Source: Lachnospiraceae bacterium
GTDB lineage: Bacteria; Bacillota; Clostridia; Lachnospirales; Lachnospiraceae
DNA: 64,000 nucleotides
Direction of reading: 5' to 3'
Assembly: GCA_017399685.1 (NCBI GenBank)
Contig: JAFQBM010000040.1
Location: 62,001 to 126,000, forward strand
The first letter of the stretch is position 1. The number at the start of each line of letters is the position of its first letter. The notes beneath the pieces were generated by a model that had not been told where the DNA came from, did not search any database, and worked only from the letters and a program-made list of their open reading frames with translations. The position numbers and the translations under genes are program-made. Positions 1-9,632 of this stretch are shown here, one piece after another.

Positions 1-1
1 A

Positions 2-1516
2 AAAAGCATTGGGGAATTAGGTCAGATGACCTTGACAGAACTTCTTACATTTTTAGAGGAAGTACCAGAGGAAGCATTATCTCAGTTTAGCAAAAATACC
101 ATAAAAAATATCAGACAGAAATTAAAGCATCTGATTCAGTTTCGGTTAGGGCATCTTTCACTATATCGGGAAATGTCTTCTTTAAGCGGAGGAGAGGTGC
201 AGCGTATCTTTTTATACCTTCATTTGGAATCAGGTCTGGATTCTTTGATTTATGTCTTTGATGAACCCATGGCAGGTCTGCACTTTTCGGAGAAGCAAAG
301 TATGATGGAGGCAGTAAAGAAGTTAAGAGATATGGGGAATACTGTCATTGTGGTGGAACACGACAAAGAAATGATTTGTCAGGCGGACCATATCATTGAG
401 ATTGGACCAAAAGCCGGGGTAGAAGGTGGAAGGGTAGTTTTTCAAGGAAATTATGAGGAATATAAAAAAGCAGATACCTTACTGAGTCAGTATCTTTCCG
501 GAACATCTACCATGCCGGAACGCAAAGATAGAAAGCAGAACTTTATGAAAGAGGACTGTCTGACCATAGAGCATGCCAATACGCATTATTTAAAAGATTT
601 AACGGTACGTTTTCCGCTTCATGCTATGGTGGGGATTGCGGGATTATCCGGAAGTGGTAAGAGTTCTTTGATAGAAGAAACACTGTTAAAGAGACTTGCC
701 AGTGCCAGAAAATATGGTGTGGAAAATGGAATTCAGGGCGTAGAGCGAATCAATGGTTTTGCAAGAATATCCCAGGATCCCATTGGCAGAAGTGTAAACT
801 CCACACCGGCATCCTATATTGGTATCTGGGATAAAATCAGGGAACTCTTTGCAAAACAGTCGGAAGCGAGAATCAGAAATCTTTCTGCCGGACATTTTTC
901 TTTTCATTCCAAAGGAGCATGCCCGGATTGTGGTGGCAGTGGTTATGAAAAAATCTTTTTAACTGCCGTTTTTTTCGTAGACAAAATCTGTTCAACCTGT
1001 CAAGGAAAACGATTTCAGGAAGAGAGCCTTTTGGTAAAATATAAAGGAAAAAATATTACAGATGTGCTTAAGATGAGCATTACCGAGGCAGTTTCCTTTT
1101 TTGCAGACCAAAGCAGCATTGTAAAACCATTAAGAATTTTAGAACAAATGGGAATGGGGTATGTAACCCTTGGACAGCCGACTCCTTCTTTAAGTGGTGG
1201 TGAGGCACAAAGAATCAAACTTGCAAAAGAGCTGGGTCAGCAACAGAAAGGAAATATGCTTTATGTATTAGATGAACCCACTACTGGACTTAGCCTTTAT
1301 GATACCGCATTGTTGTTAAAATTATTGAATCAACTGGTTGTCAGTGGAAATTCTGTGATTGTCATTGAACATAACGTAGAAGTGTTAAAGTGTTGTGATT
1401 ATGTCATCGAACTTGGTCCGGAAGGCGGAGATAAAGGTGGAGAAATCATTGCGGAAGGAACACCAAAGCAACTGGTTCATAATCCGGATTCCAAAACAGG
1501 GAGGTATCTTGTATGA
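2..1516 (+). CDS. UvrA-like excinuclease ABC ATPase, C-terminal part
   Basis: The frame is open to the left edge before the first ATG at 26 and already reads UvrA-like residues (GELGQMTLTELL), so the true start lies outside the window. The visible ~500 residues hold the end of the first ABC module (signature LSGGEVQR, Walker B VFDEP), a second Walker A (GLSGSGKSS), a zinc module (CPDCGGSG and CSTCQGKRF), then signature LSGGEAQR and Walker B LYVLDEPTTGL. UvrA family members are dimeric DNA-damage-binding ATPases. The short zinc insertion and overall compactness suggest a UvrA2/drug-resistance-type paralogue rather than housekeeping UvrA. It overlaps the next gene by 4 bp, so the two are probably translationally coupled. 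Confidence 0.9.
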   Translation, partial: KSIGELGQMTLTELLTFLEEVPEEALSQFSKNTIKNIRQKLKHLIQFRLGHLSLYREMSSLSGGEVQRIFLYLHLESGLDSLIYVFDEPMAGLHFSEKQSMMEAVKKLRDMGNTVIVVEHDKEMICQADHIIEIGPKAGVEGGRVVFQGNYEEYKKADTLLSQYLSGTSTMPERKDRKQNFMKEDCLTIEHANTHYLKDLTVRFPLHAMVGIAGLSGSGKSSLIEETLLKRLASARKYGVENGIQGVERINGFARISQDPIGRSVNSTPASYIGIWDKIRELFAKQSEARIRNLSAGHFSFHSKGACPDCGGSGYEKIFLTAVFFVDKICSTCQGKRFQEESLLVKYKGKNITDVLKMSITEAVSFFADQSSIVKPLRILEQMGMGYVTLGQPTPSLSGGEAQRIKLAKELGQQQKGNMLYVLDEPTTGLSLYDTALLLKLLNQLVVSGNSVIVIEHNVEVLKCCDYVIELGPEGGDKGGEIIAEGTPKQLVHNPDSKTGRYLV

Positions 1517-2487
1517 CTTTAAAAACAAAGATGGAGAAACTAATCAATAGTAGTTACAATAATATTGGAGGAATCGTTGTACAAAAAAAGGGACAGACAG
1601 TATATGAAAAATATTATAATGAATGTGATGCTGGCAGTACATTTCATGTTTATTCTGTAACGAAAAGTATCATTTCAATATTAATCGGTATTGCCTTGGA
1701 AAAAGGATATATAGAAAGCATAGAACAGAACGTATTGGATTTTTTTCCGGACTATACCTTTCAAAAAGGAGAAAAAAACATACAAAATGTAACCATTAAG
1801 AATCTTCTCACCATGACTGCACCCTATAAATACAAAACCGAACCTTACACGGAATATTTTTCAAGTGAAGACTGGGTAAAAGCCTCTCTTGATTTCTTGG
1901 GTGGAAGAGGAAAAATAGGAGAATTTAGGTACACGCCCTTAATAGGACCGGATATTTTGTCAGGAATTTTAGTAAAGGCAACCGGACAGTCTGTACTTGA
2001 GTTTGCAACAAAGTATTTATTTGAACCTTTGGAAATGAATGTGGAATCCAACTTAGTTTTTCATAATAAAGAAGAACAGATGGCATTTTATGAAGCTAAA
2101 AATGTAAAAGGCTGGGTGGCTGACCCGAAAGGAGTCAATACAGCAGGCTGGGGACTTAATCTAACTGCGAAAGATATGGCGAAGATTGGTCAGTTATATT
2201 TAGATAAAGGAATGTGGAATGGAAAACAATTGGTATCTTATTCGTGGATTCAGGAGAGTACCAAGGAACAAGCCAAAGGGAAACAGTGGAAGTTACCTTA
2301 TGGTTACCTTTGGTGGATTATGAATGAAAAAGAACATACTTATGCCGCCATGGGTGACGGAGGCAATATAATTTATGTCAATGAGAAGAAAGAAATGGTG
2401 ATTTCCATTGCTTCTATCTATGTGAAAAATGCTAAGGATAGGATAACATTGATAAAAGAATATATGGAGCCGGTGTTTTATGCATAA
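1513..2487 (+). CDS. serine hydrolase, class C beta-lactamase/PBP-like fold
   Basis: 324 residues. The SxxK nucleophile motif is seen as SVTKS in the N-terminal quarter. A later RYTPLIGPD segment sits where the Tyr-containing motif of this fold is expected, and GDGGN near the C-terminus takes the place of the KTG-type strand. These features mark the beta-lactamase-related family (Pfam Beta-lactamase), which includes esterases and D-amino-acid peptidases. No signal peptide is visible, so it is probably cytoplasmic. The start overlaps the UvrA-like stop by 4 bp, suggesting coexpression. Substrate cannot be inferred. Confidence 0.85.
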   Translation: MTLKTKMEKLINSSYNNIGGIVVQKKGQTVYEKYYNECDAGSTFHVYSVTKSIISILIGIALEKGYIESIEQNVLDFFPDYTFQKGEKNIQNVTIKNLLTMTAPYKYKTEPYTEYFSSEDWVKASLDFLGGRGKIGEFRYTPLIGPDILSGILVKATGQSVLEFATKYLFEPLEMNVESNLVFHNKEEQMAFYEAKNVKGWVADPKGVNTAGWGLNLTAKDMAKIGQLYLDKGMWNGKQLVSYSWIQESTKEQAKGKQWKLPYGYLWWIMNEKEHTYAAMGDGGNIIYVNEKKEMVISIASIYVKNAKDRITLIKEYMEPVFYA

Positions 2488-2500
2488 AAATGGATGAAAG

Positions 2501-2529
2501 TTGAAAGTACATGGAAGTTATAGTATAAT
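2501..2529 (+). promoter_or_regulatory. sigma-A promoter for the S66 peptidase gene
   Basis: TTGAAA at 2501-2506 and a perfect TATAAT at 2524-2529 are separated by 17 bp, about 65 bp upstream of the chosen ATG at 2596. Confidence 0.7.
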
Positions 2530-2595
2530 TATTGATTAGAGTATGGCTGATTTTGACAGATGTTTAAATATCAAAAAACAGTAAGGAAGGGATAT

Positions 2596-3444
2596 ATGAA
2601 GTCAGGGGATAAAGTTGCCATTGTAGGTTGCTCGAATGGACAGAAAGAATATTATAAGGAAAAAATAGAATTATTGTTAAATACCCTTAAGGATATCGGA
2701 TTGGTGCCTGTAATGGGAGAATACATCTATGATAAGAACAACGTATTTAGTGGTTCGGGCAAAGAAAGAGCAGATAGTCTTATGAGGTTTTATCTGGATG
2801 ATGAAATAAAAGCTATTTTTGATATTTCCGGTGGCGATATTGCAAATGAAATTTTACCATATTTAGATTTTGATGTGATTGCCGGAAGTGAAAAATTGTT
2901 TTGGGGATACAGCGACCTTACCACAATCATCAATGCAATTTATGCCAAAACAGGGAAAGAATCAGTATTATACCAAATTAGAAACTTAATTTATGACAAT
3001 TCCGAAGTCCAAATTTCGAATTTTACCAATACCATTCTAAATGGAACCGATGATTTATTTCAGTTTCATTCTTCCTTTGTTCAAAAACAAAAAATGAGTG
3101 GAATCGTGATAGGTGGAAATATCAGATGCCTGTTAAAACTGGCAGGAACCCGGTTCTGGCCCGATACCAAGGGAAAGATTTTATTATTAGAGGCTCATAG
3201 CGGAAAAGTTCCACAGATGGTTACCTACTTAAATCAGTTAAGTCAAATAGGGGTATTCAAAAACATTTCAGGAATTTTGTTAGGAACATTTACAGAAATG
3301 GAGAAAGAAAATTGTGTACCCTCTATCGTGGAACTGGTAAAAAGATATGCTGGTTCAGAACTTCCCATCGCATATACCACGGAAATTGGTCATGGAACGA
3401 ATTCGAAAGGTATTTTAATTGGGAAAGAAGTAACGATAGGGTAG
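2596..3444 (+). CDS. S66-family LD-carboxypeptidase / MccF-like peptidase
   Basis: 282 residues from the ATG at 2596, which has a GGAAGGG ribosome site 5-6 bp upstream; the ATG at 2560 has none. S66 landmarks are present: nucleophile region GYSDLTT (Ser about residue 106), the LLLEAHSG segment with the predicted catalytic Glu, and EIGHG near the C-terminus with the predicted His. The family cleaves L,D or amide bonds in muropeptides or in microcin C-type aminoacyl nucleotides. There is no signal peptide, so it would act in the cytoplasm on recycled or imported substrates. It has its own promoter and is monocistronic. Confidence 0.85.
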   Translation: MKSGDKVAIVGCSNGQKEYYKEKIELLLNTLKDIGLVPVMGEYIYDKNNVFSGSGKERADSLMRFYLDDEIKAIFDISGGDIANEILPYLDFDVIAGSEKLFWGYSDLTTIINAIYAKTGKESVLYQIRNLIYDNSEVQISNFTNTILNGTDDLFQFHSSFVQKQKMSGIVIGGNIRCLLKLAGTRFWPDTKGKILLLEAHSGKVPQMVTYLNQLSQIGVFKNISGILLGTFTEMEKENCVPSIVELVKRYAGSELPIAYTTEIGHGTNSKGILIGKEVTIG

Positions 3445-3538
3445 TTTAGGTTTAAATCATAGATAAAAATATACAAAAAGAAAATTTAACAGAATGTTTT
3501 AATTGCTAATTACTTATAGTTTACGAAGGAGAAGAATT

Positions 3539-4330
3539 ATGACTGGTGCAATCATTGGTGATATTATTGGTTCTACCTATGAGTGGCATAATGTGAAATC
3601 TGAAAATATAGAATTATTCCCTGCGGGCAGTAGATTTACAGATGATACGGTACTATCGGTGGCAGTGGCAGAGAAAATCTTAAATGAAGAATTTTCAAAT
3701 CTTGCTTCCAGAAAATCTTTTGCTTTATGGTATCGACAATACTATAACCGATATCCCCATGCGGGATTTGGTCAAATGTTTTCAAAATGGGCATCTTCTG
3801 AAGGAATAGGAATTCAAAGAAGCTATGGAAATGGAGCTGCTATGAGAGTCACTGCAATCGGTCTTGCATATGAATCTGAAAAGGAGATTATGCGAGAAGC
3901 AAAAGCCAGTTGTTATTACACCCATAATCATCCAGAAGCAATACGGGGAGCCAGAGCCGTTGCGATAGCAGTTTTTTTAGCGAAAAAGCAATGTGATAAA
4001 GATGAAATCAGAAGAAAGATAGAGAATAAATTTCGTTATAAATTGAAAAGTCTGGATGAAATCAGAGCAGATTATGTATTTGACAGCCGGACTTCCTATT
4101 CTGTACCACCTGCCATTGAGGCATTTTTGGAGTCGAATTCTTATGAAGATGCGATTAGAAAGGCAATTTCCATTGGAGGAGATAGCGATACCATTGCATG
4201 TATGACGGGTGGAATTGCACAGGCTTATTATAGAAAAATACCAGATGAAATTTATCATCGGGCAATGAGTATACTGGATGTTGGATTGAAACGGATAGCA
4301 TGCGAATTTGAGAATCGATATTTAAGATAA
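3539..4330 (+). CDS. ADP-ribosylglycohydrolase family protein
   Basis: 263 residues from the ATG at 3539, preceded by GAAGGAG. The family's metal-binding signatures are visible: FTDDT near residue 33 and GGDSDT near residue 213, with GAIIGDIIGS at the N-terminus. DraG/ARH-type enzymes remove ADP-ribose from proteins or small molecules using two Mg ions held by these aspartates. An in-frame ATG at 3503 lacks a ribosome site. No ADP-ribosyltransferase is next to it, so the substrate is unknown. Confidence 0.9.
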   Translation: MTGAIIGDIIGSTYEWHNVKSENIELFPAGSRFTDDTVLSVAVAEKILNEEFSNLASRKSFALWYRQYYNRYPHAGFGQMFSKWASSEGIGIQRSYGNGAAMRVTAIGLAYESEKEIMREAKASCYYTHNHPEAIRGARAVAIAVFLAKKQCDKDEIRRKIENKFRYKLKSLDEIRADYVFDSRTSYSVPPAIEAFLESNSYEDAIRKAISIGGDSDTIACMTGGIAQAYYRKIPDEIYHRAMSILDVGLKRIACEFENRYLR

Positions 4331-4368
4331 AAAGTATTATAAACAACGAGAGAAAGGAAGGATAACTT

Positions 4369-4902
4369 ATGAACAAAAAAACAAAATCCATCATAGCAAT
4401 CATAGTAGTAATCGTAGTGTTGGCAGTAGCATTTTTCATCTACAAAAACAATTCAAACTCCTATACCATCAATGATTTATACAATAACATGGAATGGGGA
4501 ATGAGTTCTGGTGCAGTAAAATCGAAGGCAATTGATTTAGGTGAAACATGGGAAGATGTACCTGTAGAATTAAGTGAAAAAACTGTATATACGGCAGAAG
4601 GAACTGCATTTGATGGAAAGGAAGAAATCGATTATGAACTAATGTACATTTTCAAAGAAGATAAACTCTGGTCGGTATATATAAAATTTGATAATGAATA
4701 TTGCGATGCTGACTTGAAAAAGCTGTTTAAAGATTTATCCAAGGGGTTTGATGACAAGTATGCAAAATCAGAAATGTTCGATAGTGAAGAAGAAGGACAT
4801 GAAAGTTGGGAATCGGATAGAACCTTGATTAGTCTTTATCAATTTTCTGAGGATAAAGTAAGTCTGATTTATGAAAATATTGAAGTAAAAAAAGAATACT
4901 AA
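4369..4902 (+). CDS. membrane-anchored protein of unknown function
   Basis: 177 residues. A Lys-rich start is followed by one strong hydrophobic segment (residues about 6-25), then an acidic, soluble, probably extracellular domain. A good ribosome site (AGAAAGGAAGG) precedes the ATG. The domain is not recognised. The gene starts 38 bp after the ADP-ribosylglycohydrolase stop and ends before a strong terminator, so it closes this transcription unit. Confidence 0.75.
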   Translation: MNKKTKSIIAIIVVIVVLAVAFFIYKNNSNSYTINDLYNNMEWGMSSGAVKSKAIDLGETWEDVPVELSEKTVYTAEGTAFDGKEEIDYELMYIFKEDKLWSVYIKFDNEYCDADLKKLFKDLSKGFDDKYAKSEMFDSEEEGHESWESDRTLISLYQFSEDKVSLIYENIEVKKEY

Positions 4903-4932
4903 AGATGAGGACGAAAGCCTTATAAATTAAGG

Positions 4933-4961
4933 GTTGCTACCAATAGTAGCAGCTTTTTTTT
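4933..4961 (+). terminator. Rho-independent terminator
   Basis: An 8-bp stem (4933-4940 with 4946-4953, one G.U pair) and a 5-nt loop are followed by a run of eight T. Confidence 0.85.
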
Positions 4962-5029
4962 GCGTTGTAAACAGATATAGGTGGCTGAAACCAAGGTCTT
5001 TTGTTAGGATGAAGAAGCAAGAAATGATA

Positions 5030-5102
5030 GGTAATAGCGAAACTATTAAAAACTTATATTAAGTGATTCAAAAGAAACAAAAATAAAATATGATAGTTTC
5101 GC
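5030..5102. repeat. short copy of a terminal-inverted-repeat element (MITE-like)
   Basis: GCGAAACTAT at 5037-5046 and its inverse ATAGTTTCGC at 5093-5102 bound a 66-bp element, preceded by TAGGTAATA. The left ~45 bp nearly match the second copy at 5931-6129. It lies just upstream of the ABC ATPase gene. It encodes no protein and may be an internally deleted derivative of the longer copy. Confidence 0.7.
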
Positions 5103-5142
5103 AATCAACTGACAAGAAATGAAACAGAAAGGATTAAAAATT

Positions 5143-5907
5143 ATGAAAACAAAAGAAGTGATAATTTCAGCAAAGGACCTAAAAAAGAGTTTCGGAACCG
5201 GGGAAATGAAACAAACCATATTTGAACATATGAACTTAGAAATTTATAAAGGAGATTTTACCATATTAATGGGTTCTTCCGGAGCAGGAAAATCCACCCT
5301 TTTATATGCTCTATCCGGTATGGACCGTCCGGATGCGGGAACGATTTCATTTTGTGATGAAGATATTACTTCCTATAAGGATGATAAACTGGCATTATTC
5401 CGAAGAAAAAAATGTGGCTTTGTATTTCAACAGATTTACCTGTTAGAGCGAATGAGTCTGATGGATAATGTGCTGACCGCAGGACTTTTGGCGAATAACA
5501 ATAAGAAAGAAGTGGTAAATCGGGCAAAAAAACTATTTCAAAAGGTGAAGATTCCGGAAATTACATGGAAAAAGTTTTCCACACAGATTTCCGGTGGAGA
5601 GGCACAAAGGGCAGGCATTGTCCGTGCAGTCATTCACCAGCCGGAGGTTTTATTTGCAGATGAACCTACAGGGGCATTAAATTCCAACCATTCCGACGCA
5701 GTTTTGGATGTATTTAGTGAGTTAAACAAAGAGGGGCAAAGTATTATCATGGTAACCCACGACAAAAAGACGGCACTTAGGGCAAATCGTGTCATTTATT
5801 TAAAGGATGGAACAATCTTTGGGGAATGTGATTTGGGAACTTATCAGGAAAAGGATGAACTTCGTAAGAAAAAATTAGATGATTTCTTAATAGAAATGGG
5901 CTGGTAG
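5143..5907 (+). CDS. ABC transporter ATP-binding protein (MacB/Bce type)
   Basis: 254 residues from the ATG at 5143 (ribosome site GAAAGGA); the ATG at 5119 is poorly placed. Walker A GSSGAGKST, Q-loop FVFQQ, signature ISGGEAQR, Walker B VLFADEPTGAL and the H-loop VTHD are all intact. LolD/MacB/BceA-type ATPases power FtsX-fold permeases that export or detoxify peptides and lipids. The permease follows at 6166 and an XRE regulator at 8608, so this is probably a regulated peptide or antibiotic-response exporter. Confidence 0.92.
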   Translation: MKTKEVIISAKDLKKSFGTGEMKQTIFEHMNLEIYKGDFTILMGSSGAGKSTLLYALSGMDRPDAGTISFCDEDITSYKDDKLALFRRKKCGFVFQQIYLLERMSLMDNVLTAGLLANNNKKEVVNRAKKLFQKVKIPEITWKKFSTQISGGEAQRAGIVRAVIHQPEVLFADEPTGALNSNHSDAVLDVFSELNKEGQSIIMVTHDKKTALRANRVIYLKDGTIFGECDLGTYQEKDELRKKKLDDFLIEMGW

Positions 5908-5930
5908 GTATCGCCAGATAAGAAAAGAAG

Positions 5931-6129
5931 TAGGTAATAGCGAAACTATTAAACACTTATCTTAAGTGATGTAAAAGAAATAAATATGTTAGCAGGTGCT
6001 ATGAGGCCGTCGGCACTTAATGAGAGGTTTACCTCGAATTTAGTACCACTACGAGCGAACGCAGCGGAAGCGTGCCTGCATTGTTTTATTTCTTTTATAT
6101 CACTCTTGTATAGAATATTATAGTTTCGC
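5931..6129. repeat. long copy of the terminal-inverted-repeat element
   Basis: The same GCGAAACTAT / ATAGTTTCGC ends lie at 5940-5949 and 6120-6129, again preceded by TAGGTAATA. The interior is a long imperfect palindrome: AAAAGAAATAAA on the left faces TTTATTTCTTTT on the right, and GCAGG faces CCTGC inside that. The central GC-rich part is unlike the flanking AT-rich DNA. No ORF is present. It sits between the ATPase and permease genes and would form a strong hairpin in their shared transcript. Confidence 0.75.
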
Positions 6130-6165
6130 GATTGTCTGAGGAAATGAAGAAAATGGAGGATGAAC

Positions 6166-8496
6166 ATGCAGCAGATTAAAAATTTAACCTTATACCATTT
6201 GCGAAAGGAAAAAAGACAATATCTTTCTTTTGGTATTATTTTATGTTTAACAGCATTTATCATAAATATTGCATTGGTATTAGTGATGCAGATGGGAAAA
6301 GCATATGACGATACATTTACGAAATTAAATACTGCCAATATTAATTTCTGTATTCCCCAAATACAAGATTCCGATGAGCTGAAAGGGAAAATTCAGGCAG
6401 TAAAAGATGTGGATATGATAGAAATAAAAGAAGGAATATTACTTAGTGCCACAGCAAAAGATTTCAGGGGAACTGAGTTTACCATGAATACCATATTCTA
6501 TAATATCAATGAAGTTTCGAAAATAAACCAATATGAAATGATAGAAGAAAGTGAGGTGGTAGGGGAGAATGTGGTTTATTTACCAAGATATATCGTGGAA
6601 TTTGGGGAATATGAATTAGGTGGAACCATTACCTACCAGATAAACGGAACAGATGATACGTTTCAAATAGCAGGAGTTTTACAGGAAATGCAGTTTGGGA
6701 ACTATGGTTCCGGGCTTATGGGTGTTTATCTTAGCGAGGAATGCTATCAGAATATGCTGTTAGAATTTGAGGAAAATCAAGTCAGTATCTATGCTGTAAA
6801 GACAAAAGAGGGAAAAGATTCGATTCGTGTATGCAGAGAAATCAATCAGGTTTTAGAAGGGGAACAGGTATCATTGCATTATAGCAATACGGATGTACAA
6901 AACAAACAGACCAGAACTATGGTAAGCAATCTGGTGGTAATGATTTTATTTGTGTTTGCAGTAATTGTACTGGCGGTCTGCCTGTTTTTAAGCCGGTTTC
7001 GGATTCAGAATATGATTCAGGAAGATATGACAAATTTAGGTGTATTAAAAGCTATGGGTTACACCGGAAGAACCATCATTCAAACAGTAGTATTTCCATA
7101 TCTGATTACAGGAGGAATTGCTGTCATAGCCGGGATTTTATTATCCTATACCGTACTTGGTTCTTTGGTTCAGATGTTGACCTTGCAGTCAGGGTTTGGT
7201 TTTAAAGTTTCTTTTGATTTGTTGGCAGGGTTTATTACAGTGGTTTTATTACTTTCTATTGTATTTTTTACCACATGGTCTGCGGCAGGAAAAATTAAGA
7301 AATTGCAACCAATTCTTGCTATCAGGGGAGGAGAAAATGGAAAACATTCCATGAAAAATCATTTTCCTATGGAAAAAACCAAAGGAAATATACAGATTCT
7401 TTTGATTTTAAAGAGAGTATGTGGTCAGGCAAGACAGAATGTGTTGCTGTTTGTGGTTTCCTTTATGATGATGGGACTCATTGCCTTTGCCGGCACATTA
7501 TTTTATAATGTGGTTATGAAACCGGAGAATTTTCTAAAAACTTTGTCCGAAGAAACACCGGATATTATGATACAAGTAGGTGAGGAAGAGAAAAACCAAT
7601 TAAAAAATACCTTAGCCCAAAATCAAAAGGTAAGTCAGGTACTTTCTTATGGAACTAAGACGATAAAACTAGACAATGACAGTACTACGGTTTTTATTTG
7701 TGAGGATTTTTCAAAGGTAAAGAACAATTTATGCTACGAAGGAAAAAATCCTGAAAATGACAAAGAAATTGCTATGGGAAGTGCTTTTCAGGAAGAATAT
7801 AAGTTAGGGGACATGATAGAAATTTCTTCCCATTCCGGTGTTGTAACCTATGAAATTGTTGGTTTTATTCAGAGTGTAAATAATTCCGGAAATGTTTGTG
7901 AACTGACCGAAGAGGGATATGGCAGATTAAAAAAAGATGATGCCATTCAATCACTTTATGTATATGTGAAAGATGGTGTAAATGTAGAAGGATTTATGGA
8001 AGAATTAGAAGCCGCTCATGGAAGGCAAATGTTGCAAATGGTAAATAATGTTAAAATGATGAAAACTACTTCGGATATGTATTCCGGAATCGTAAAAATA
8101 GCAGTAACAGCAGTACTTGCTCTTACGACTCTGATTATTTTTCTGATTTTATATGTGATTATCAAATCCATGATGGTAAAAAACAGACAGGAATTGGGAA
8201 TTTATAAAGCAATGGGTTATTCCGGCAGACAATTGATATTCCAGATGGCAGGAAGTTTTCTTCCTGTGATAGGAGGAGCGTCCCTGATGTCGGCAGTGTT
8301 GGGGTGCATATATCTGCCGAACCTTAACAATATCATATTTTCTATGGTAGGAGCCATGAAAAATTACTGTGAAGTATCTTTAGGGACTTTGATATTGTTT
8401 GCCTTGATACAGACAGGAATCAGCTTTATTCTTTGTATCTGGCTGGCATTACCGGTTAGAAAAATATCAGCATATTCATTGATAAAAGATGTATAA
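6166..8496 (+). CDS. FtsX-family ABC transporter permease
   Basis: 776 residues from the ATG at 6166, spaced 6 bp from GGAGG; the ATG at 6160 abuts the ribosome site. One TM segment near residues 20-42 is followed by a ~210-residue extracytoplasmic domain and three TM helices, then the same pattern repeats (TM near 430, second extracytoplasmic domain, three C-terminal TMs). This is the duplicated FtsX layout of large MacB-like permeases. The motif LGVLKAMGYTGR and its repeat LGIYKAMGYSGR mark the cytoplasmic coupling loops. It pairs with the ATPase at 5143-5907. Confidence 0.9.
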   Translation: MQQIKNLTLYHLRKEKRQYLSFGIILCLTAFIINIALVLVMQMGKAYDDTFTKLNTANINFCIPQIQDSDELKGKIQAVKDVDMIEIKEGILLSATAKDFRGTEFTMNTIFYNINEVSKINQYEMIEESEVVGENVVYLPRYIVEFGEYELGGTITYQINGTDDTFQIAGVLQEMQFGNYGSGLMGVYLSEECYQNMLLEFEENQVSIYAVKTKEGKDSIRVCREINQVLEGEQVSLHYSNTDVQNKQTRTMVSNLVVMILFVFAVIVLAVCLFLSRFRIQNMIQEDMTNLGVLKAMGYTGRTIIQTVVFPYLITGGIAVIAGILLSYTVLGSLVQMLTLQSGFGFKVSFDLLAGFITVVLLLSIVFFTTWSAAGKIKKLQPILAIRGGENGKHSMKNHFPMEKTKGNIQILLILKRVCGQARQNVLLFVVSFMMMGLIAFAGTLFYNVVMKPENFLKTLSEETPDIMIQVGEEEKNQLKNTLAQNQKVSQVLSYGTKTIKLDNDSTTVFICEDFSKVKNNLCYEGKNPENDKEIAMGSAFQEEYKLGDMIEISSHSGVVTYEIVGFIQSVNNSGNVCELTEEGYGRLKKDDAIQSLYVYVKDGVNVEGFMEELEAAHGRQMLQMVNNVKMMKTTSDMYSGIVKIAVTAVLALTTLIIFLILYVIIKSMMVKNRQELGIYKAMGYSGRQLIFQMAGSFLPVIGGASLMSAVLGCIYLPNLNNIIFSMVGAMKNYCEVSLGTLILFALIQTGISFILCIWLALPVRKISAYSLIKDV

Positions 8497-8607
8497 AAAC
8501 AGAATGAAATGAAAAGAAATCCTTGTGGATTGACAAAAAGAATTCCGAATAAATGAGTTTTGTTGAGAAAGCAGATAATGTTACAAAATATATGGAGGAA
8601 ATGAGAT

Positions 8608-9489
8608 ATGGATTTTGGAGCTAAATTAAAAGAAATTAGAAAAAATGAAGGACTATCCCAGGAACAACTGGCAGATAAAATAGGGGTGTCAAGACAGGCT
8701 ATCACGAAATGGGAAACAGGCAGGGCATTACCAGATATGGAAAACATGATAATACTTGCTGAGATTTTCAAAACAACCTTAGACGAGCTGGTATCGCAGG
8801 CAATGCCGGAATATCAGAGGAAAAAAGAAGTATATGCTAGTGAGACTATTTATGACATTGATTGTTCCAAGCATTTTGACATTCATTTTGGAAGTGCTAA
8901 TACCATTGTAATTTGTGGTGGAAAGGATGAAAAACTTCATGTAAAGCTGGAATCGGAATCCATGGAGAATTTAAATCAGGTTATGAAGGTAAAACTGGAT
9001 GAACATAAAAACAAACTGGATGTAGATTGCAGCATACAAAAAGGATTAAGTAAATATGAAATAAGTGAGGCGGTTTCTGTAACGATTACCTTACCACAAG
9101 GATATACCAATCATTGTGAATTAGCAGCAGATGCTAAAAAAGTCTATATGACAGGACTTGATTTAAAACGTTTGGAATATGATGGAGCAGCAGAACAGAT
9201 TTATATTACGGAGTGCAATGGAAGTTTGGAATTCACTTCAAAATCAGATTACGAGATTACCATAGATGAAATACATGGAAGGGTAGAAGTAAATCAGTGG
9301 AGAGCTAACTGTATCATTCATATTCCGGAAAAAACGGATTGCAAAGTAAGAAATACAGGAAGAAGATGCCAGATATATTTCAAAAAGAATGGAGAATATT
9401 GTGACAATCTATTTCCAGAGATAAGTGAAAACGAACTTTGTATTGCCGGAATCGGTTCGGAAATGATAGTTGACATAATAGAAAGATAA
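8608..9489 (+). CDS. XRE-family transcriptional regulator with C-terminal beta domain
   Basis: 293 residues. Residues about 1-60 form a Cro/CI-type helix-turn-helix (LSQEQLADKIGVSRQAITKWE). The remaining ~220 residues are beta-rich, with repeated short strands resembling DUF4097-like putative beta-helix sensors; that assignment is an inference from pattern. It lies 112 bp after the permease and probably regulates the exporter. A GGAGG ribosome site precedes the ATG. Confidence 0.85.
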   Translation: MDFGAKLKEIRKNEGLSQEQLADKIGVSRQAITKWETGRALPDMENMIILAEIFKTTLDELVSQAMPEYQRKKEVYASETIYDIDCSKHFDIHFGSANTIVICGGKDEKLHVKLESESMENLNQVMKVKLDEHKNKLDVDCSIQKGLSKYEISEAVSVTITLPQGYTNHCELAADAKKVYMTGLDLKRLEYDGAAEQIYITECNGSLEFTSKSDYEITIDEIHGRVEVNQWRANCIIHIPEKTDCKVRNTGRRCQIYFKKNGEYCDNLFPEISENELCIAGIGSEMIVDIIER

Positions 9490-9562
9490 AATCTGTAGCA
9501 TTTATATAATTCTGCGACGCATGTAAACAGGTAAAATAAATGCCGGGAAAGATAAAAAAATA

Positions 9563-9591
9563 TGGAAACTCCTAGAATTTTATAGTATAAT
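9563..9591 (+). promoter_or_regulatory. promoter for the EAL gene
   Basis: TGGAAA at 9563-9568, a 17-bp spacer and a perfect TATAAT at 9586-9591, 42 bp before the EAL ATG. Confidence 0.6.
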
Positions 9592-9632
9592 AGAAACATA
9601 TTCTGAGAACGAAAAAAGGAAAGGAGGCACAT

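Noticed and set aside
5940..6129. Protein-coding gene in the long palindromic element
   Set aside because: The frames are short and have no ribosome site; the inverted symmetry explains the sequence better.
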